Source: CAZWDL01 sp964632995 (GTDB lineage: Bacteria > Bacteroidota > Bacteroidia > Chitinophagales > Saprospiraceae). Taken from it: a stretch of 61,262 nucleotides of DNA. The translations under genes and the position numbers were made by a program. Location: positions 1-61,262 of the forward strand of contig CAZWDL010000034.1 of the NCBI GenBank assembly GCA_964632995.1. The letters run 5' to 3'. The stretch's first letter is position 1. The number at the start of each line of letters is the position of its first letter. Of the stretch, positions 8,928 through 18,039 are shown piece after piece. A model generated the notes under the pieces. It had not been told where the DNA came from. It did no database searches and was given only the letters and a program-made list of their open reading frames with translations.

Positions 8928-11900
8928 TTAGTTTCGGCTGACTTCAAAGGTAGTAGTGTGCTCAAAGTCCCGGAAATCGACCTGACTGACGCCGGATACC
9001 CCTTGTTCCGCCATATACACCCCGTAAATCACATCCACTGCCGCCATCGTTAGTTTGTTGTGGGTGACGATGATAAACTGGGAGTCCTTTGAGAACTTCT
9101 TAATAATCTTATTAAACTTCACGATGTTGGCATCGTCGAGCGGAGCATCTACCTCATCGAAGATACAGAAAGGAGCAGGTTTGAGCAGGTACAAAGCGAA
9201 TAGCAATGCCGTGGCGGTGAGCGTCTTTTCCCCTCCCGACAGCTGGTTTATGGTTTGAGGACGTTTCCCTTTCGGTTGTGCAACGATTTCAATTTTGGAC
9301 TCCAGCGGATTTTCCGGTTCCAGCAGCATCAGGTCACAGCCGTCGTCCTCCGTGAACAAGCTGCGGAAGACATCAATAAAGTAGCCGCGCGCCTCATCAA
9401 AAGCCTGGAGAAACTGAGCGGTAGCGGTTTCCTCAATTTCCTCAATGGTTTTGAGCAAGGATTCCTTGGCCTCCAGGATATCGTCCCGCTGTTGAGTGAT
9501 GGTCTCGTGGCGTTCCTTCATCTCGTCGTAGGCTTCCACGGCCATGGGGTTGATTTCTCCGTAATTATCCAGCCGGCCTTTCAGCCGCGTCACTTTTTCC
9601 TCCAGTTCGGCTTCCGGCATTTCCGTTTCCGGTTTATCCTTATTGATAATTTCGTTGATATCAATTTCAAATTCAATGCGCAGGCGCTGTGCCACTGAGC
9701 TGATTTCGTATTTGACATCATTAAATTTATCTTTCAGCCGGTTGATGAGTATTTGGGCATCCTGTTGCGTCTTATTGACCTGGCGAAGCTTATCTTCAAT
9801 TTCGTTAATGCTGCCCCTGGCTTTGAAATACACCTGTTCGGCCTCGGTCAGCGAAGCTTCCCGTTCTTTGCGCTGCCCGTAGGCCTTGAGAAGCGCCTCT
9901 TCCAGTTCAGCAATATCCTTTTTCACGCCGAGGATCTCCCCCTCCGTTTCTTCAATCGCTTCGTTGTTAGTAGAGAGGGTGCTTTTATTCTCTTCCAGTT
10001 GCTTTTCACGGAAAGAAAGTTCACGTTGAAGGGTGTTGACCTTATTTTGCTGACGTATAAACTGGATATTCTTGTCGTTAAAGGCAGAGGAAGCATTACT
10101 CAACTGCTCCGCCGCCTCCCGGTAAGAGCCGTCCATACTGGCGATCTGATCCTTAATACCGGTAATTTTGTCCTTTTTATGCGAAAGTTGCTCCTCAATA
10201 TCCTGAATTGTCGATTCCAGGTCCTGGATCAACTGATCGAGCTGCGCCGTTCGCTCATTAGCTTCCCGGATAAAGGATTCAAAATTTTCCAGCCGGGTTC
10301 GCAGCGACACTTTTTCCTGTCCCAGTTTATTGAGCTCGTTGCGCACCTGTTGAATTTGCAGGGTATTGCGTTTGGCTTTCAGCCCGTCGATTTTTTCCTT
10401 AACCGTGTAGTACTCGGTGGATAGCTGGTTGGAGGTTTTCTCCGCCTTGCGAATAGCTTTTGCAAGAATCTCCAGATTTTTCTTCCGACCGATTTTTTTC
10501 CCTTCGAACAAACCGATAGAACCGCCGGAAACACTGAAGCGCCGTTGTATGAAGCGACCGCTTTTAGAAAGGAGAACCAACTCGTTTTCCGGCATGGGCC
10601 CCTGCACCTCTTCCCGTTCGGTAAGCAGCACATTCCCCAGCAGGTAATTACACAGCTTGCGGTAAACCGGATCGGTTTCCACAAGGTCGGTGGCGCGCAG
10701 CGTATCCGGCAGCAGGGTCATTGGGGGAACGTAGTCCTCGAAAGCGTCCAGAATGAAAAAATTTGCCTTTCCTTTTTGAGTTCGGCTCAGCAGTTGTATT
10801 GCTTTATGGGCTTCTTCGAGGTTTGCAACGACATAGTAATTGAGATAAGGTTCCAGGTAGTTTTCAATCGCTACCCGGTACGCTTCTTTAACATAAAGTA
10901 AATCGGATAACAGCGGCGCCTCCTTATTCCAGTCTTTACTGCTGCTCAGGAAACGAATAGACTCTGGGAAGCCCTCCAGGTTTTCCACCATGCTTTTGGT
11001 CAGCTTATACTCATTGCGCTTAGCGTCCAGGTCGCGATTAACCGCTACAATTTTGGCATTGAGGTCCTCCAGCCGGGATTCGGCTTCCTGCAGCGCCTCT
11101 TGTCGTTGCTCTTCGGCCTGTTCAAGGCTATCGACTTCCTTTGACTTTTTCTCTTCCCGCGCCTCCAGCTCCTGCAGTCGCTCCCGCAGGGCGGTTACTT
11201 CTGTACCTCGTTGTTCGATACTGCCTATACTCTGCGCTCTTTCCTGACGATGGTTATGAATCTGGTTGGCATGGATCGCTTTTTGTTTTTCCAGTTCAAA
11301 GATAGAGCGCTCAATCTGTTGCTGGGATTCCACGATCTCATCCAGTTCCGCCTTGATGGAGCTGTGTTTTTCGCGTATCTTTTCGAGTTTGTTCTCTGCT
11401 TCTGTCAGTTCGAACTCCAGCCTTGCCTCCACCCGTTTTTCCGTATTGAGTTCCGAACGGTAGTGTTCGATATCCTCTTCCAGCTGTGTGATACGCTGGT
11501 CGGCGGCTTGCATCTCCTCAGAAAGCTTCACCTTGTTGCGCTCGGAAAACTGCAGTCGCTGTTCCAGCATGCGCTTGTCGTTTTCCATTGAGCGGATCTC
11601 CCCAACCAGGTTATTCAGTTCCCGCTGCCGGTCAGAGAGCATTTTCTCCTTGTCTAGATTCGCCTTTTTTTCCTGTTCCAGCAGGGACTCCAGCTTGCGC
11701 ACTTCTACTTCCAGCTGCCGGTAGCGATCCTGTTCCTGTTCCAGCTGAGACTTGAGTTCGTGGTGTTTAACCCGGAGAGAGGAAATTTTCATCAGGGCCA
11801 GATCGACGCTGAGTTGTTTGTACTTGGCTTTCAGGTCGAAGTAGCGCTTGGTTCTTCGCGCCTGCTTTTCGAGCGTTTTGAGGTTTTTATCAATTTCGAA

Positions 11901-12485
11901 GAGCAAGTCCTCCACCCGGTCGAGATCAGCTGTAGTATTTTTGAGTTTGTTGATGGTCTCGCGTTTGCGGACCTTGTATTTTGAGATGCCGGCGGCCTGT
12001 TCGAACATGCGCCGCCGCGAATTGTCCTTATCGGCCAGAATATCGTCCACCATGCCCAGGGCGATGATCGCGTAGGAGTTCGAACCGATTCCGGTATCCA
12101 GGAATAAGGAAGTGATGTCTTTTAGCCGGCAGGTGACATTGTTGAGGCGGTATTCGCTTTCTCCGCTGCGATACAGGAGGCGAGAGATCGTAACGGTATG
12201 ATAATCCGTAGGCAGCAGGTTTTTGGTGTTCTCAAAAGTCAGTGAAACCTGGGCTACTCCACTCGGCTTTCTTTTTTTAGTGCCGTTAAAGATCACATCG
12301 GACATCTGGTCGAGCCGCAGTTCCCGGCCCTTCTGTTCACCGAGCACCCAGCGGATAGCATCGACAATATTCGACTTTCCCGAGCCGTTAGGTCCGACGA
12401 TACCAATGACATCCTCTTCAAAATTGATGACGGTCTCGTTGGCAAAACTTTTGAATCCCTTTATTTCCAGCTGCTTCAATCTCAT
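8928..12485 (-). CDS. smc: Chromosome segregation protein SMC
   Basis: A full-length 1185-residue SMC ATPase, the core of bacterial condensin. Walker A GPNGSGKS is at 32-39. Two long coiled-coil arms (about 170-500 and 670-1000) flank a hinge at about 515-635. The C-terminal head carries the signature NQLSGGEKTL and Walker B FCIFDEVDAPLDD. It dimerises through the hinge and organises the nucleoid with ScpA/ScpB, which are not in this window. The start matches the family (MRLKQLEIKGFKSFA). A -7 box lies only 6 nt before the ATG. The TrmH-type gene is 109 bp upstream on the same strand. Confidence 0.97.
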   Translation of the reverse strand: MRLKQLEIKGFKSFANETVINFEEDVIGIVGPNGSGKSNIVDAIRWVLGEQKGRELRLDQMSDVIFNGTKKRKPSGVAQVSLTFENTKNLLPTDYHTVTISRLLYRSGESEYRLNNVTCRLKDITSLFLDTGIGSNSYAIIALGMVDDILADKDNSRRRMFEQAAGISKYKVRKRETINKLKNTTADLDRVEDLLFEIDKNLKTLEKQARRTKRYFDLKAKYKQLSVDLALMKISSLRVKHHELKSQLEQEQDRYRQLEVEVRKLESLLEQEKKANLDKEKMLSDRQRELNNLVGEIRSMENDKRMLEQRLQFSERNKVKLSEEMQAADQRITQLEEDIEHYRSELNTEKRVEARLEFELTEAENKLEKIREKHSSIKAELDEIVESQQQIERSIFELEKQKAIHANQIHNHRQERAQSIGSIEQRGTEVTALRERLQELEAREEKKSKEVDSLEQAEEQRQEALQEAESRLEDLNAKIVAVNRDLDAKRNEYKLTKSMVENLEGFPESIRFLSSSKDWNKEAPLLSDLLYVKEAYRVAIENYLEPYLNYYVVANLEEAHKAIQLLSRTQKGKANFFILDAFEDYVPPMTLLPDTLRATDLVETDPVYRKLCNYLLGNVLLTEREEVQGPMPENELVLLSKSGRFIQRRFSVSGGSIGLFEGKKIGRKKNLEILAKAIRKAEKTSNQLSTEYYTVKEKIDGLKAKRNTLQIQQVRNELNKLGQEKVSLRTRLENFESFIREANERTAQLDQLIQDLESTIQDIEEQLSHKKDKITGIKDQIASMDGSYREAAEQLSNASSAFNDKNIQFIRQQNKVNTLQRELSFREKQLEENKSTLSTNNEAIEETEGEILGVKKDIAELEEALLKAYGQRKEREASLTEAEQVYFKARGSINEIEDKLRQVNKTQQDAQILINRLKDKFNDVKYEISSVAQRLRIEFEIDINEIINKDKPETEMPEAELEEKVTRLKGRLDNYGEINPMAVEAYDEMKERHETITQQRDDILEAKESLLKTIEEIEETATAQFLQAFDEARGYFIDVFRSLFTEDDGCDLMLLEPENPLESKIEIVAQPKGKRPQTINQLSGGEKTLTATALLFALYLLKPAPFCIFDEVDAPLDDANIVKFNKIIKKFSKDSQFIIVTHNKLTMAAVDVIYGVYMAEQGVSGVSQVDFRDFEHTTTFEVSRN

Positions 12486-12491
12486 AGCCTA

Positions 12492-12499
12492 CAAAAATA
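12492..12499 (-). promoter_or_regulatory. -7 box abutting the smc start
   Basis: On the minus strand this reads TATTTTTG, an exact TAnnTTTG match, with only 6 nt before the smc ATG. If used, the transcript would begin at or next to the start codon (leaderless). No clear -33 TTG is seen. Confidence 0.4.
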
Positions 12500-12594
12500 G
12501 AAAAAAGCAGAAAAAGGCTTCTGCCCTTGGGGTTAAAGTTATCCACATATTGCGGTTTTATGGTATCGGGCTTTGGGAAATTCAAGAGCCTTAT

Positions 12595-13230
12595 CTAAGC
12601 TTTTCGTCGTACACTTTTGGGATCGATCCGCTCATCGTGGCGGCGTTCGTATTCCTTAAAGAGTGCTTGCTGCTCTTGATGAGAGAGCAATTTTTTCTCA
12701 TCGTAGAAGCCCTGGCTTTTACGCTGCCGGAAAGCTTCGTAAAGGGTAACGGCGCAGGCCACTGAGATATTCAGACTTTCCACCATGCCCACCTGGGGAA
12801 TGGCAAAATTGCCGTCAGCGTGTTGAAGTGCAGCCTCGGAAAGGCCTTCGTGTTCATTGCCGAAAAGCAGGGCGACCGAGCCGCTGAGGTCCAGTTCGTA
12901 TAACCCCACCGCTGTTTCATCGAGATGGGTGCTCCACACCCGCTCATAACGCTGGCGCACCTGCCGGAAACAAGCCGTCGCATCGGTATAGAAATGTACA
13001 TCGACCCACTTCCGGGCTCCGGAGGAAGTGCGCTTACTAAGTTGCAGGCTTTCCCGCCTAAGGCCAGGATCGGTGTACAGCACGAATATTTCTCCAATAC
13101 CTACAGAGTCGCAGGAACGCAACACGGCGCCAATATTGTGCGGATCATGTACATTTTCGAGAATGACGGTCAGATTCGGCTGCCTTCGCGCCGCTACTTT
13201 CCTGAATTTTGTCGCTCGCTCGGGCGTCAT
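12595..13230 (-). CDS. TrmH/SpoU-family RNA 2'-O-methyltransferase
   Basis: A 211-residue SPOUT-fold methyltransferase using S-adenosylmethionine. Motif 1 is NVHDPHNIGAVLRSCDS near residues 26-42, motif 2 is LLFGNEHEGLS and motif 3 is IPQVGMVESLNISVACAV, all intact. The length and the lack of an N-terminal RNA-binding extension fit TrmH, which makes Gm18 in tRNA, rather than the longer RlmB type. The C-terminal basic region (YERRHDERIDPKSVRRKA) may bind RNA. It sits between a lipoprotein gene (91 bp upstream) and smc (109 bp downstream), all on the minus strand. Confidence 0.87.
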   Translation of the reverse strand: MTPERATKFRKVAARRQPNLTVILENVHDPHNIGAVLRSCDSVGIGEIFVLYTDPGLRRESLQLSKRTSSGARKWVDVHFYTDATACFRQVRQRYERVWSTHLDETAVGLYELDLSGSVALLFGNEHEGLSEAALQHADGNFAIPQVGMVESLNISVACAVTLYEAFRQRKSQGFYDEKKLLSHQEQQALFKEYERRHDERIDPKSVRRKA

Positions 13231-13321
13231 GGGTAGCGCATTAATCGTTTGATATTGTACGAAGCGGCTTGGTCCGGTCCAAACTTACCTGCCTGCATTA
13301 ATCTTCCTGCTATTTACTTCT

Positions 13322-14740
13322 TCAGTTCTCCCTCTTTCGAGTGCTTGTATCCTGTACCTGAAACTGATAGTTTTCAAATTTTAGAATGTGGACATATTTA
13401 TTCGCGAACTGCTCGATATCCGGATTCTCTACGCCCGTGGTGGTAGGCTCCACCACCCGTTCGAAAGCAAAGCGGGTATGCAGGCCATCCATGGTCTCCT
13501 TTTCAAGATCAAGTTGGAACTGACTACCGTATGATTCCAGCATGCGGCCAAAATAGCGGATGATATCGTAGCCGAGGTAGGATTCTTCAGTGGGCAAGGT
13601 TCCGAAGCGATTGAAGTAATCACGCCGGAAGGCGCTGATTTTGGGGCTGGAAGAGTCGATGAAAATATGACTACTGATGTGGATATTCATTTTCTCAAAG
13701 TAATCCATATCGATGCGGTCGTATTCCTGCCATACCGGGGTGCCGTAAACCGTGATAACCTGTTCTTCTTGCCGGGCCAGCTCCAGTTTCCGCAAAAAGG
13801 AATATACAAAGCTTTCATCCTGCATATTCCAGGCGGAGACAATGAAAACGCTTGTATCGCGGCCTTCCATGAAAGCGAGCATTTCTTCCTCGTCCAGTTC
13901 TTCAGAGATATCCTGGATGGTTAGCTGCTCCAGGCTATCCGTAAAGCGAGTGCCGGTCCAGGTGAAATAGGCCTCCTGAAAATGATGCAAGCTTCGCTGG
14001 TCCAGCCCTTCGTCCTGGGCGATTAGAACGATTTGCTGAGGAGGGTTATGCTGAAGGGCATGACGCATCAGGGCATTACAATGGGTCATCAACGAAGGCC
14101 GTACCTGGATGAAGTTTGGATTATCCTGGGTCAGATTGCTGGTCGCGCTGTAAGGAGAAACGACATTGATATTATTTCGCTTCCCGTATTCCGCCACCTT
14201 CTGGATGTTGACCCGGCGATAAGGGCCGATAAGCAGGTCGACAGAATCAGCATGGAGCTGATCCACCAGCATATTTTCTACTTTCTGCTCCGATCCTTCC
14301 GTATCCAAAATGGTCAGTCGCAAAGACAACTCCGATTTCCTTAATTCATCGAGACCCATTTTGACGCCTCCGTAAAAGTTAAGGCTCCACTTGGAAATCC
14401 GGTGTAAGTCCTCCCCTTCTCCGGTGAAGCGATTTGTCAAAAAAGGTAACATCAGGACAGCATCGTAAACCTCCCTGGACCTCTTTCCAGCTTCTTCGTT
14501 GCCGGGTTCTCCTTCGACTTCTGTGAGTTCCCCACTTGTTTCCAAAGTATCGACAGACGTAGGTTCCCGGAAGATGGTATCCGACTCGATTTCTTCTATT
14601 CCGGTCACCTCACCCGGTTCAGGCGAATTCCTTCCTGCCCGGCGCGTTGTATCGCAGGAGACGAGCAGGAGTAAGACAAAGCTAAAAACCAAAGTACTTG
14701 CCCCCCACTTTTCACCTGGACCAAATATTGGATACGTCAT
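13322..14740 (-). CDS. Periplasmic-binding-protein-like (type 1) lipoprotein
   Basis: A 472-residue lipoprotein with a hydrophobic segment at about 14-28 and lipobox LLVSC. After a low-complexity acidic linker, residues about 90-440 look like a type-1 periplasmic binding fold (LivK-like): AVLMLPFLTNRF, DLLIGPYRRVN, NNINVVSPYSATSNLTQDNPNF. It is clearly paralogous to the next upstream gene. Family members in Bacteroidota are labelled amino-acid ABC substrate-binding or LysM-type proteins, but no LysM repeat and no permease is seen here, so transport is not shown. It may be an envelope scaffold or sensor. The lipobox and the PSA/PYS region shared with its paralogue are the best evidence. Confidence 0.75.
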   Translation of the reverse strand: MTYPIFGPGEKWGASTLVFSFVLLLLVSCDTTRRAGRNSPEPGEVTGIEEIESDTIFREPTSVDTLETSGELTEVEGEPGNEEAGKRSREVYDAVLMLPFLTNRFTGEGEDLHRISKWSLNFYGGVKMGLDELRKSELSLRLTILDTEGSEQKVENMLVDQLHADSVDLLIGPYRRVNIQKVAEYGKRNNINVVSPYSATSNLTQDNPNFIQVRPSLMTHCNALMRHALQHNPPQQIVLIAQDEGLDQRSLHHFQEAYFTWTGTRFTDSLEQLTIQDISEELDEEEMLAFMEGRDTSVFIVSAWNMQDESFVYSFLRKLELARQEEQVITVYGTPVWQEYDRIDMDYFEKMNIHISSHIFIDSSSPKISAFRRDYFNRFGTLPTEESYLGYDIIRYFGRMLESYGSQFQLDLEKETMDGLHTRFAFERVVEPTTTGVENPDIEQFANKYVHILKFENYQFQVQDTSTRKREN

Positions 14741-14869
14741 ATGTATTATTCAATTTATTTCATAATGCAGTGCCGGATTACCAAACCGAAAGAGAGGAGC
14801 AAAGCCTAGTGCGCCGTGTACTAGCTCTCTGATCAGGGTTTGTCAAGACCCAAAAGCCACAGCGAAATT

Positions 14870-16339
14870 TTAGTATTCCGTCAATTGAAACTGGTAATCT
14901 TCAAAGCGCAGAATATGAACGTACTTATTCTCAAATCGTTCGATGGGCAGATTTTCCGTGCCGGTGGCAGCGGTTGGCTGCACCACGCGTTCGAACTCAA
15001 AGCGCGTATGCAGATACTGATCCGGTTCGCTTTCCAGGGCATACTGAAACCTGGTGCCATGTTTTTTGAGCATACGCCCAAAGTACAGCATGGTATCAAA
15101 ACCGAGGAAAGCTTCCAGCGGCGCTACTGCACCGAAGTCCTGAAAATATTTGCGTTTAAAAAACTGAACAGAAGGCGCCAGTGGATCCAGATAATAGTTG
15201 CTACTGACATGAACATTCATTTTCTCGTAGTAATCCAGATCTATATACTCAAAACGCATCCACTGCGGCATTCCGTATACAATGATGTGCTGGTAGTCTT
15301 CCTTAGCCAAGTCCAACTTGCGCAAAAAGGAGTAAATAAAGTTTTCTTCCCAGGAAGGGATGATGAAAACGGTCGTGTCCCTCAGTTGGATAAAAGGCAT
15401 GTCGTTCAGGTCGCTGTAGTCACCGGTCTGAGAACTGATAATAAACTCCTGCAACTTGTTTGCATTCCGGGAACCGGCACGGCGGAAGTGTTCCGACTGA
15501 AAATACTGTAACCGTGATTTCTCTGCCGCATCGTCCCGGCTGACGAGCACGATTTGTTCGGGCTCGAAGCGCTGCAGGGCGTGCCGGGCAATCGCAGTAC
15601 AATGCGTGGGAAGCGTCGGACTAACCTGGATAAAGTAGGGGTTGTTGCTGGTCAGATCGGTGGCGGCGCTGTAGGGAGAGGCCAGGGTTATTTCGGAACG
15701 CTTAGCGAACTCAGCCAGTTCCCGGACATTATCCCTCAGGTAAGGCCCCAGGATAAAGTTAGATTGACGCAAGGCCTCCTTGGAACGCACGAGCCGGGCT
15801 ACTTCCGCGGTAGAAGCTTTGCTGTCCAGTACATCCAATTTTAAGCTAATCCCTTCGCTCTCCAATTGCCGGAGGGCCAATTTGGCTCCGCTGTAAAAAT
15901 GTAGCGCCCAGGAAGAATTGGGATCGATGTTCCCGGTAGTCGGATTAAAACGATCGGTAAGGAAAGGCAATATAACTGCCACATTATAGGCATTATAAAA
16001 CTCCGAGCCGTATTCATTGGTTCGGGGTTGAGCCTGTTCCCGTGCATCGGTGAAGGCGCCACTGGACACAATAGGAGGAGCCTGGCTTTCGGGCACCTCC
16101 TTCCAATTGAGCGTATCGAGCTCCTCTGAGGGCATGTTATTTAGGACTACCCACTCTCCTGTCTCCTCGTTATACACCCTCCTGCCCTGAATGGCATCCA
16201 GGGTTTCGCGATCTTCTCTTTCCGTTTCCTGAACGGGTTGAAAAAGTTCACAGGAACTGATTCCAACAAGCAGTACTGCAAGCAGCAACAGCCGATTATT
16301 CCCATTCGATAGTAGCCGGTGGTTTGGTGCTGATATCAT
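14870..16339 (-). CDS. Periplasmic-binding-protein-like (type 1) lipoprotein, paralogue
   Basis: A 489-residue lipoprotein with signal segment LLLLAVLLVGISSC. It shares with its downstream neighbour the pattern AVILPFLTDRFNP, NFILGPYLRDNVRELAEFAKR, ITLASPYSAATDLTSNNPYFIQVSPTLPTHC and an identical C-terminal logic (HTRFEFERVVQPT, NKYVHILRFEDYQFQ). The pair arose by tandem duplication. Its ATG lies 44 bp inside the 3' end of guaA, and this is the only ATG ahead of the signal sequence, so translation is probably coupled to guaA. No transporter partners are near. Confidence 0.75.
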   Translation of the reverse strand: MISAPNHRLLSNGNNRLLLLAVLLVGISSCELFQPVQETEREDRETLDAIQGRRVYNEETGEWVVLNNMPSEELDTLNWKEVPESQAPPIVSSGAFTDAREQAQPRTNEYGSEFYNAYNVAVILPFLTDRFNPTTGNIDPNSSWALHFYSGAKLALRQLESEGISLKLDVLDSKASTAEVARLVRSKEALRQSNFILGPYLRDNVRELAEFAKRSEITLASPYSAATDLTSNNPYFIQVSPTLPTHCTAIARHALQRFEPEQIVLVSRDDAAEKSRLQYFQSEHFRRAGSRNANKLQEFIISSQTGDYSDLNDMPFIQLRDTTVFIIPSWEENFIYSFLRKLDLAKEDYQHIIVYGMPQWMRFEYIDLDYYEKMNVHVSSNYYLDPLAPSVQFFKRKYFQDFGAVAPLEAFLGFDTMLYFGRMLKKHGTRFQYALESEPDQYLHTRFEFERVVQPTAATGTENLPIERFENKYVHILRFEDYQFQLTEY

Positions 16340-17849
16340 AAACGACTCGGTTTATTCCTTTTACGTTATTGATTATCTCGCTGGAGACTGTCGCCAGGAA
16401 ATCATGCGGCAAACGGCTCCATTCGGCGGTCATTCCGTCCATCGAATTGACGGCTCTGAGCGCTACGGCCTGTTCGTAGGTCCGTTCATCTCCCATCACC
16501 CCTACGGATTGTACCGGGAGGAGAACGGCTCCCGCTTGCCAGACCTTATCGTAGAGCCCCGATATCCGCAGGTGGTCGATAAAGATGGCGTCGGCCTCCT
16601 GCAGCAGTGCTACTTTTTCCGGCGTAATATCGCCGAGAATCCGGATGCCCAGTCCAGGTCCCGGGAAGGGGTGCCGTCCCAGAATATTATCGGGTATCTC
16701 CAACTCTTTACCGACGAGACGCACTTCATCTTTGAACAACATGCGCAGCGGCTCGATCATTTTGAGCTTCAGTTTTTCAGGGAGCCCTCCCACGTTGTGA
16801 TGGGACTTGATGGTTACGGAAGGGCCGTGTACAGAAACCGATTCGATGACATCAGGATAAATCGTCCCTTGCCCCAACCATTTTATGGCCTTGTCTTTTT
16901 CTTCCAGCTTTAGCGCTTCCGCTTCAAAAACTTCGATGAATACCCGTCCGATAGCCTTTCGCTTTTCTTCCGGATTGACAATGCCTTTTAACGCTTCGTA
17001 GAACTCATTTCGTGCATCGATACCGATGACATTGAGCCCCATGCCTTCATAGGAGGCCAGTACTTCCTCAAATTCATTTTTCCTGAGCAAGCCGTTATCC
17101 ACAAAGAAACAAACCAGGTTTTCCCCGATGGCCTGGTGCAGCAAAGTTGCCGCCACGGTAGAATCTACTCCACCTGAAAGTCCCATCAATACGTGCTCCT
17201 CTCCAATTGTGGACTGCAATTCTTCTATGGTGTGTTCGGCGAAGGAGGCCGGCGTCCAATCCCCCTTACATCCGGCTATATCGACGGCAAAATTTTTTAA
17301 CAGGGTTTTCCCATCCAGGCTATGGGTCACCTCCGGATGGAACTGAATGCAAAACACCGGAGCTTCGAAAGCTCCTTCTTCGGATTTAAAAGCGGCCACA
17401 TCGATACTCTTCGTCCCTGCCAGCAACTCAAACTGATCGGGGATTTCCATGATCGTATCGCCGTGAGACATCCAGACCTGTGAATCCAGCGGAATTCCCT
17501 TCAATAGATCACTGGCGTGATGAATACGACTAAGTTTGGCCTTGCCGTACTCTCTTTTCAGGGAGCGCTGCACTTTCCCTCCGTAGTAACTGGCGATATA
17601 CTGGGCCCCGTAACAGATGCCCAGAACGGGACGGTTGCCGATAACCGCTTCGAGATCCATCTTCAACGCATTCCGGTCAGCTACCGAGAAAGGGCTGCCG
17701 GAAAGGATAATCGCTTTCACCGAATCGTCGATGGGCGGTACTTTATTATACGGAACGATTTCACTGTAAATATTAAGCTCGCGAATACGGCGAGCGATCA
17801 ACTGGGTATACTGCGACCCAAAATCGAGGATGAGAATTTTTTCGTTCAT
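16296..17849 (-). CDS. guaA: GMP synthase (glutamine-hydrolysing)
   Basis: A 517-residue enzyme converting XMP, ATP and glutamine to GMP. The class-I amidotransferase domain has the nucleophile in GICYGAQ (about residue 79) and the His/Glu pair in QFHPEVTHS (about 170). The ATP-pyrophosphatase domain has the PP-loop GLSGGVDST (about 224-232). The C-terminal dimerisation domain ends KPPATIEWE, the normal family ending. All key residues are present. Downstream it overlaps a lipoprotein gene by 44 bp. Upstream a TATATTTG box ends only 4 nt before the ATG, and the OmpA gene's terminator separates it from that gene. Confidence 0.97.
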   Translation of the reverse strand: MNEKILILDFGSQYTQLIARRIRELNIYSEIVPYNKVPPIDDSVKAIILSGSPFSVADRNALKMDLEAVIGNRPVLGICYGAQYIASYYGGKVQRSLKREYGKAKLSRIHHASDLLKGIPLDSQVWMSHGDTIMEIPDQFELLAGTKSIDVAAFKSEEGAFEAPVFCIQFHPEVTHSLDGKTLLKNFAVDIAGCKGDWTPASFAEHTIEELQSTIGEEHVLMGLSGGVDSTVAATLLHQAIGENLVCFFVDNGLLRKNEFEEVLASYEGMGLNVIGIDARNEFYEALKGIVNPEEKRKAIGRVFIEVFEAEALKLEEKDKAIKWLGQGTIYPDVIESVSVHGPSVTIKSHHNVGGLPEKLKLKMIEPLRMLFKDEVRLVGKELEIPDNILGRHPFPGPGLGIRILGDITPEKVALLQEADAIFIDHLRISGLYDKVWQAGAVLLPVQSVGVMGDERTYEQAVALRAVNSMDGMTAEWSRLPHDFLATVSSEIINNVKGINRVVYDISTKPPATIEWE

Positions 17850-17853
17850 GGCG

Positions 17854-17861
17854 CAAATATA
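17854..17861 (-). promoter_or_regulatory. -7 box abutting the guaA start
   Basis: On the minus strand this reads TATATTTG, an exact TAnnTTTG match, followed by CGCC and then the ATG. A transcript from it would be leaderless or nearly so. There is no clear TTG at -33. Confidence 0.4.
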
Positions 17862-17931
17862 ACACCGATTTAAAAATAATTGCTCCGGCAGAGTTCTATT
17901 GCTGCCGAAAGCTCTTTTTCAAGGTAAAAAG

Positions 17932-17970
17932 AAAAGCCGGAAAGGAAGAAATATTCCCCTTCCGGCTTTT
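17932..17970 (-). terminator. Intrinsic terminator of the OmpA-family gene
   Basis: On the minus strand AAAAGCCGGAA and TTCCGGCTTTT form an 11-bp stem, extended by a few imperfect pairs, and it is followed by a T-rich run (CTTTTCTTTTTACC). It lies about 70 bp past the OmpA stop and before guaA, so it insulates guaA. Confidence 0.7.
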
Positions 17971-17991
17971 CAGCACAGCTGACGAGAGCTT

Positions 17992-18034
17992 AGTACACTG
18001 TCAAATAAGTAACTTTCCGTTTTGACAGTGTACT
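17992..18034. repeat. Inverted repeat just after the OmpA stop codon
   Basis: Arms 17992-18005 and 18021-18034 (AGTACACTGTCAAA and its complement) match perfectly over 14 bp around a 15-nt loop. It starts 6 nt past the OmpA stop and precedes the T-rich terminator. It has no T-tract of its own; it may protect the mRNA 3' end or be a small repeat element. Confidence 0.55.
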
Positions 18035-18039
18035 TAGTA

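Noticed and set aside
12223..12765. 180-codon plus-strand frame over the smc start
   Set aside because: It is antisense to smc and its upstream gap; no family signal.
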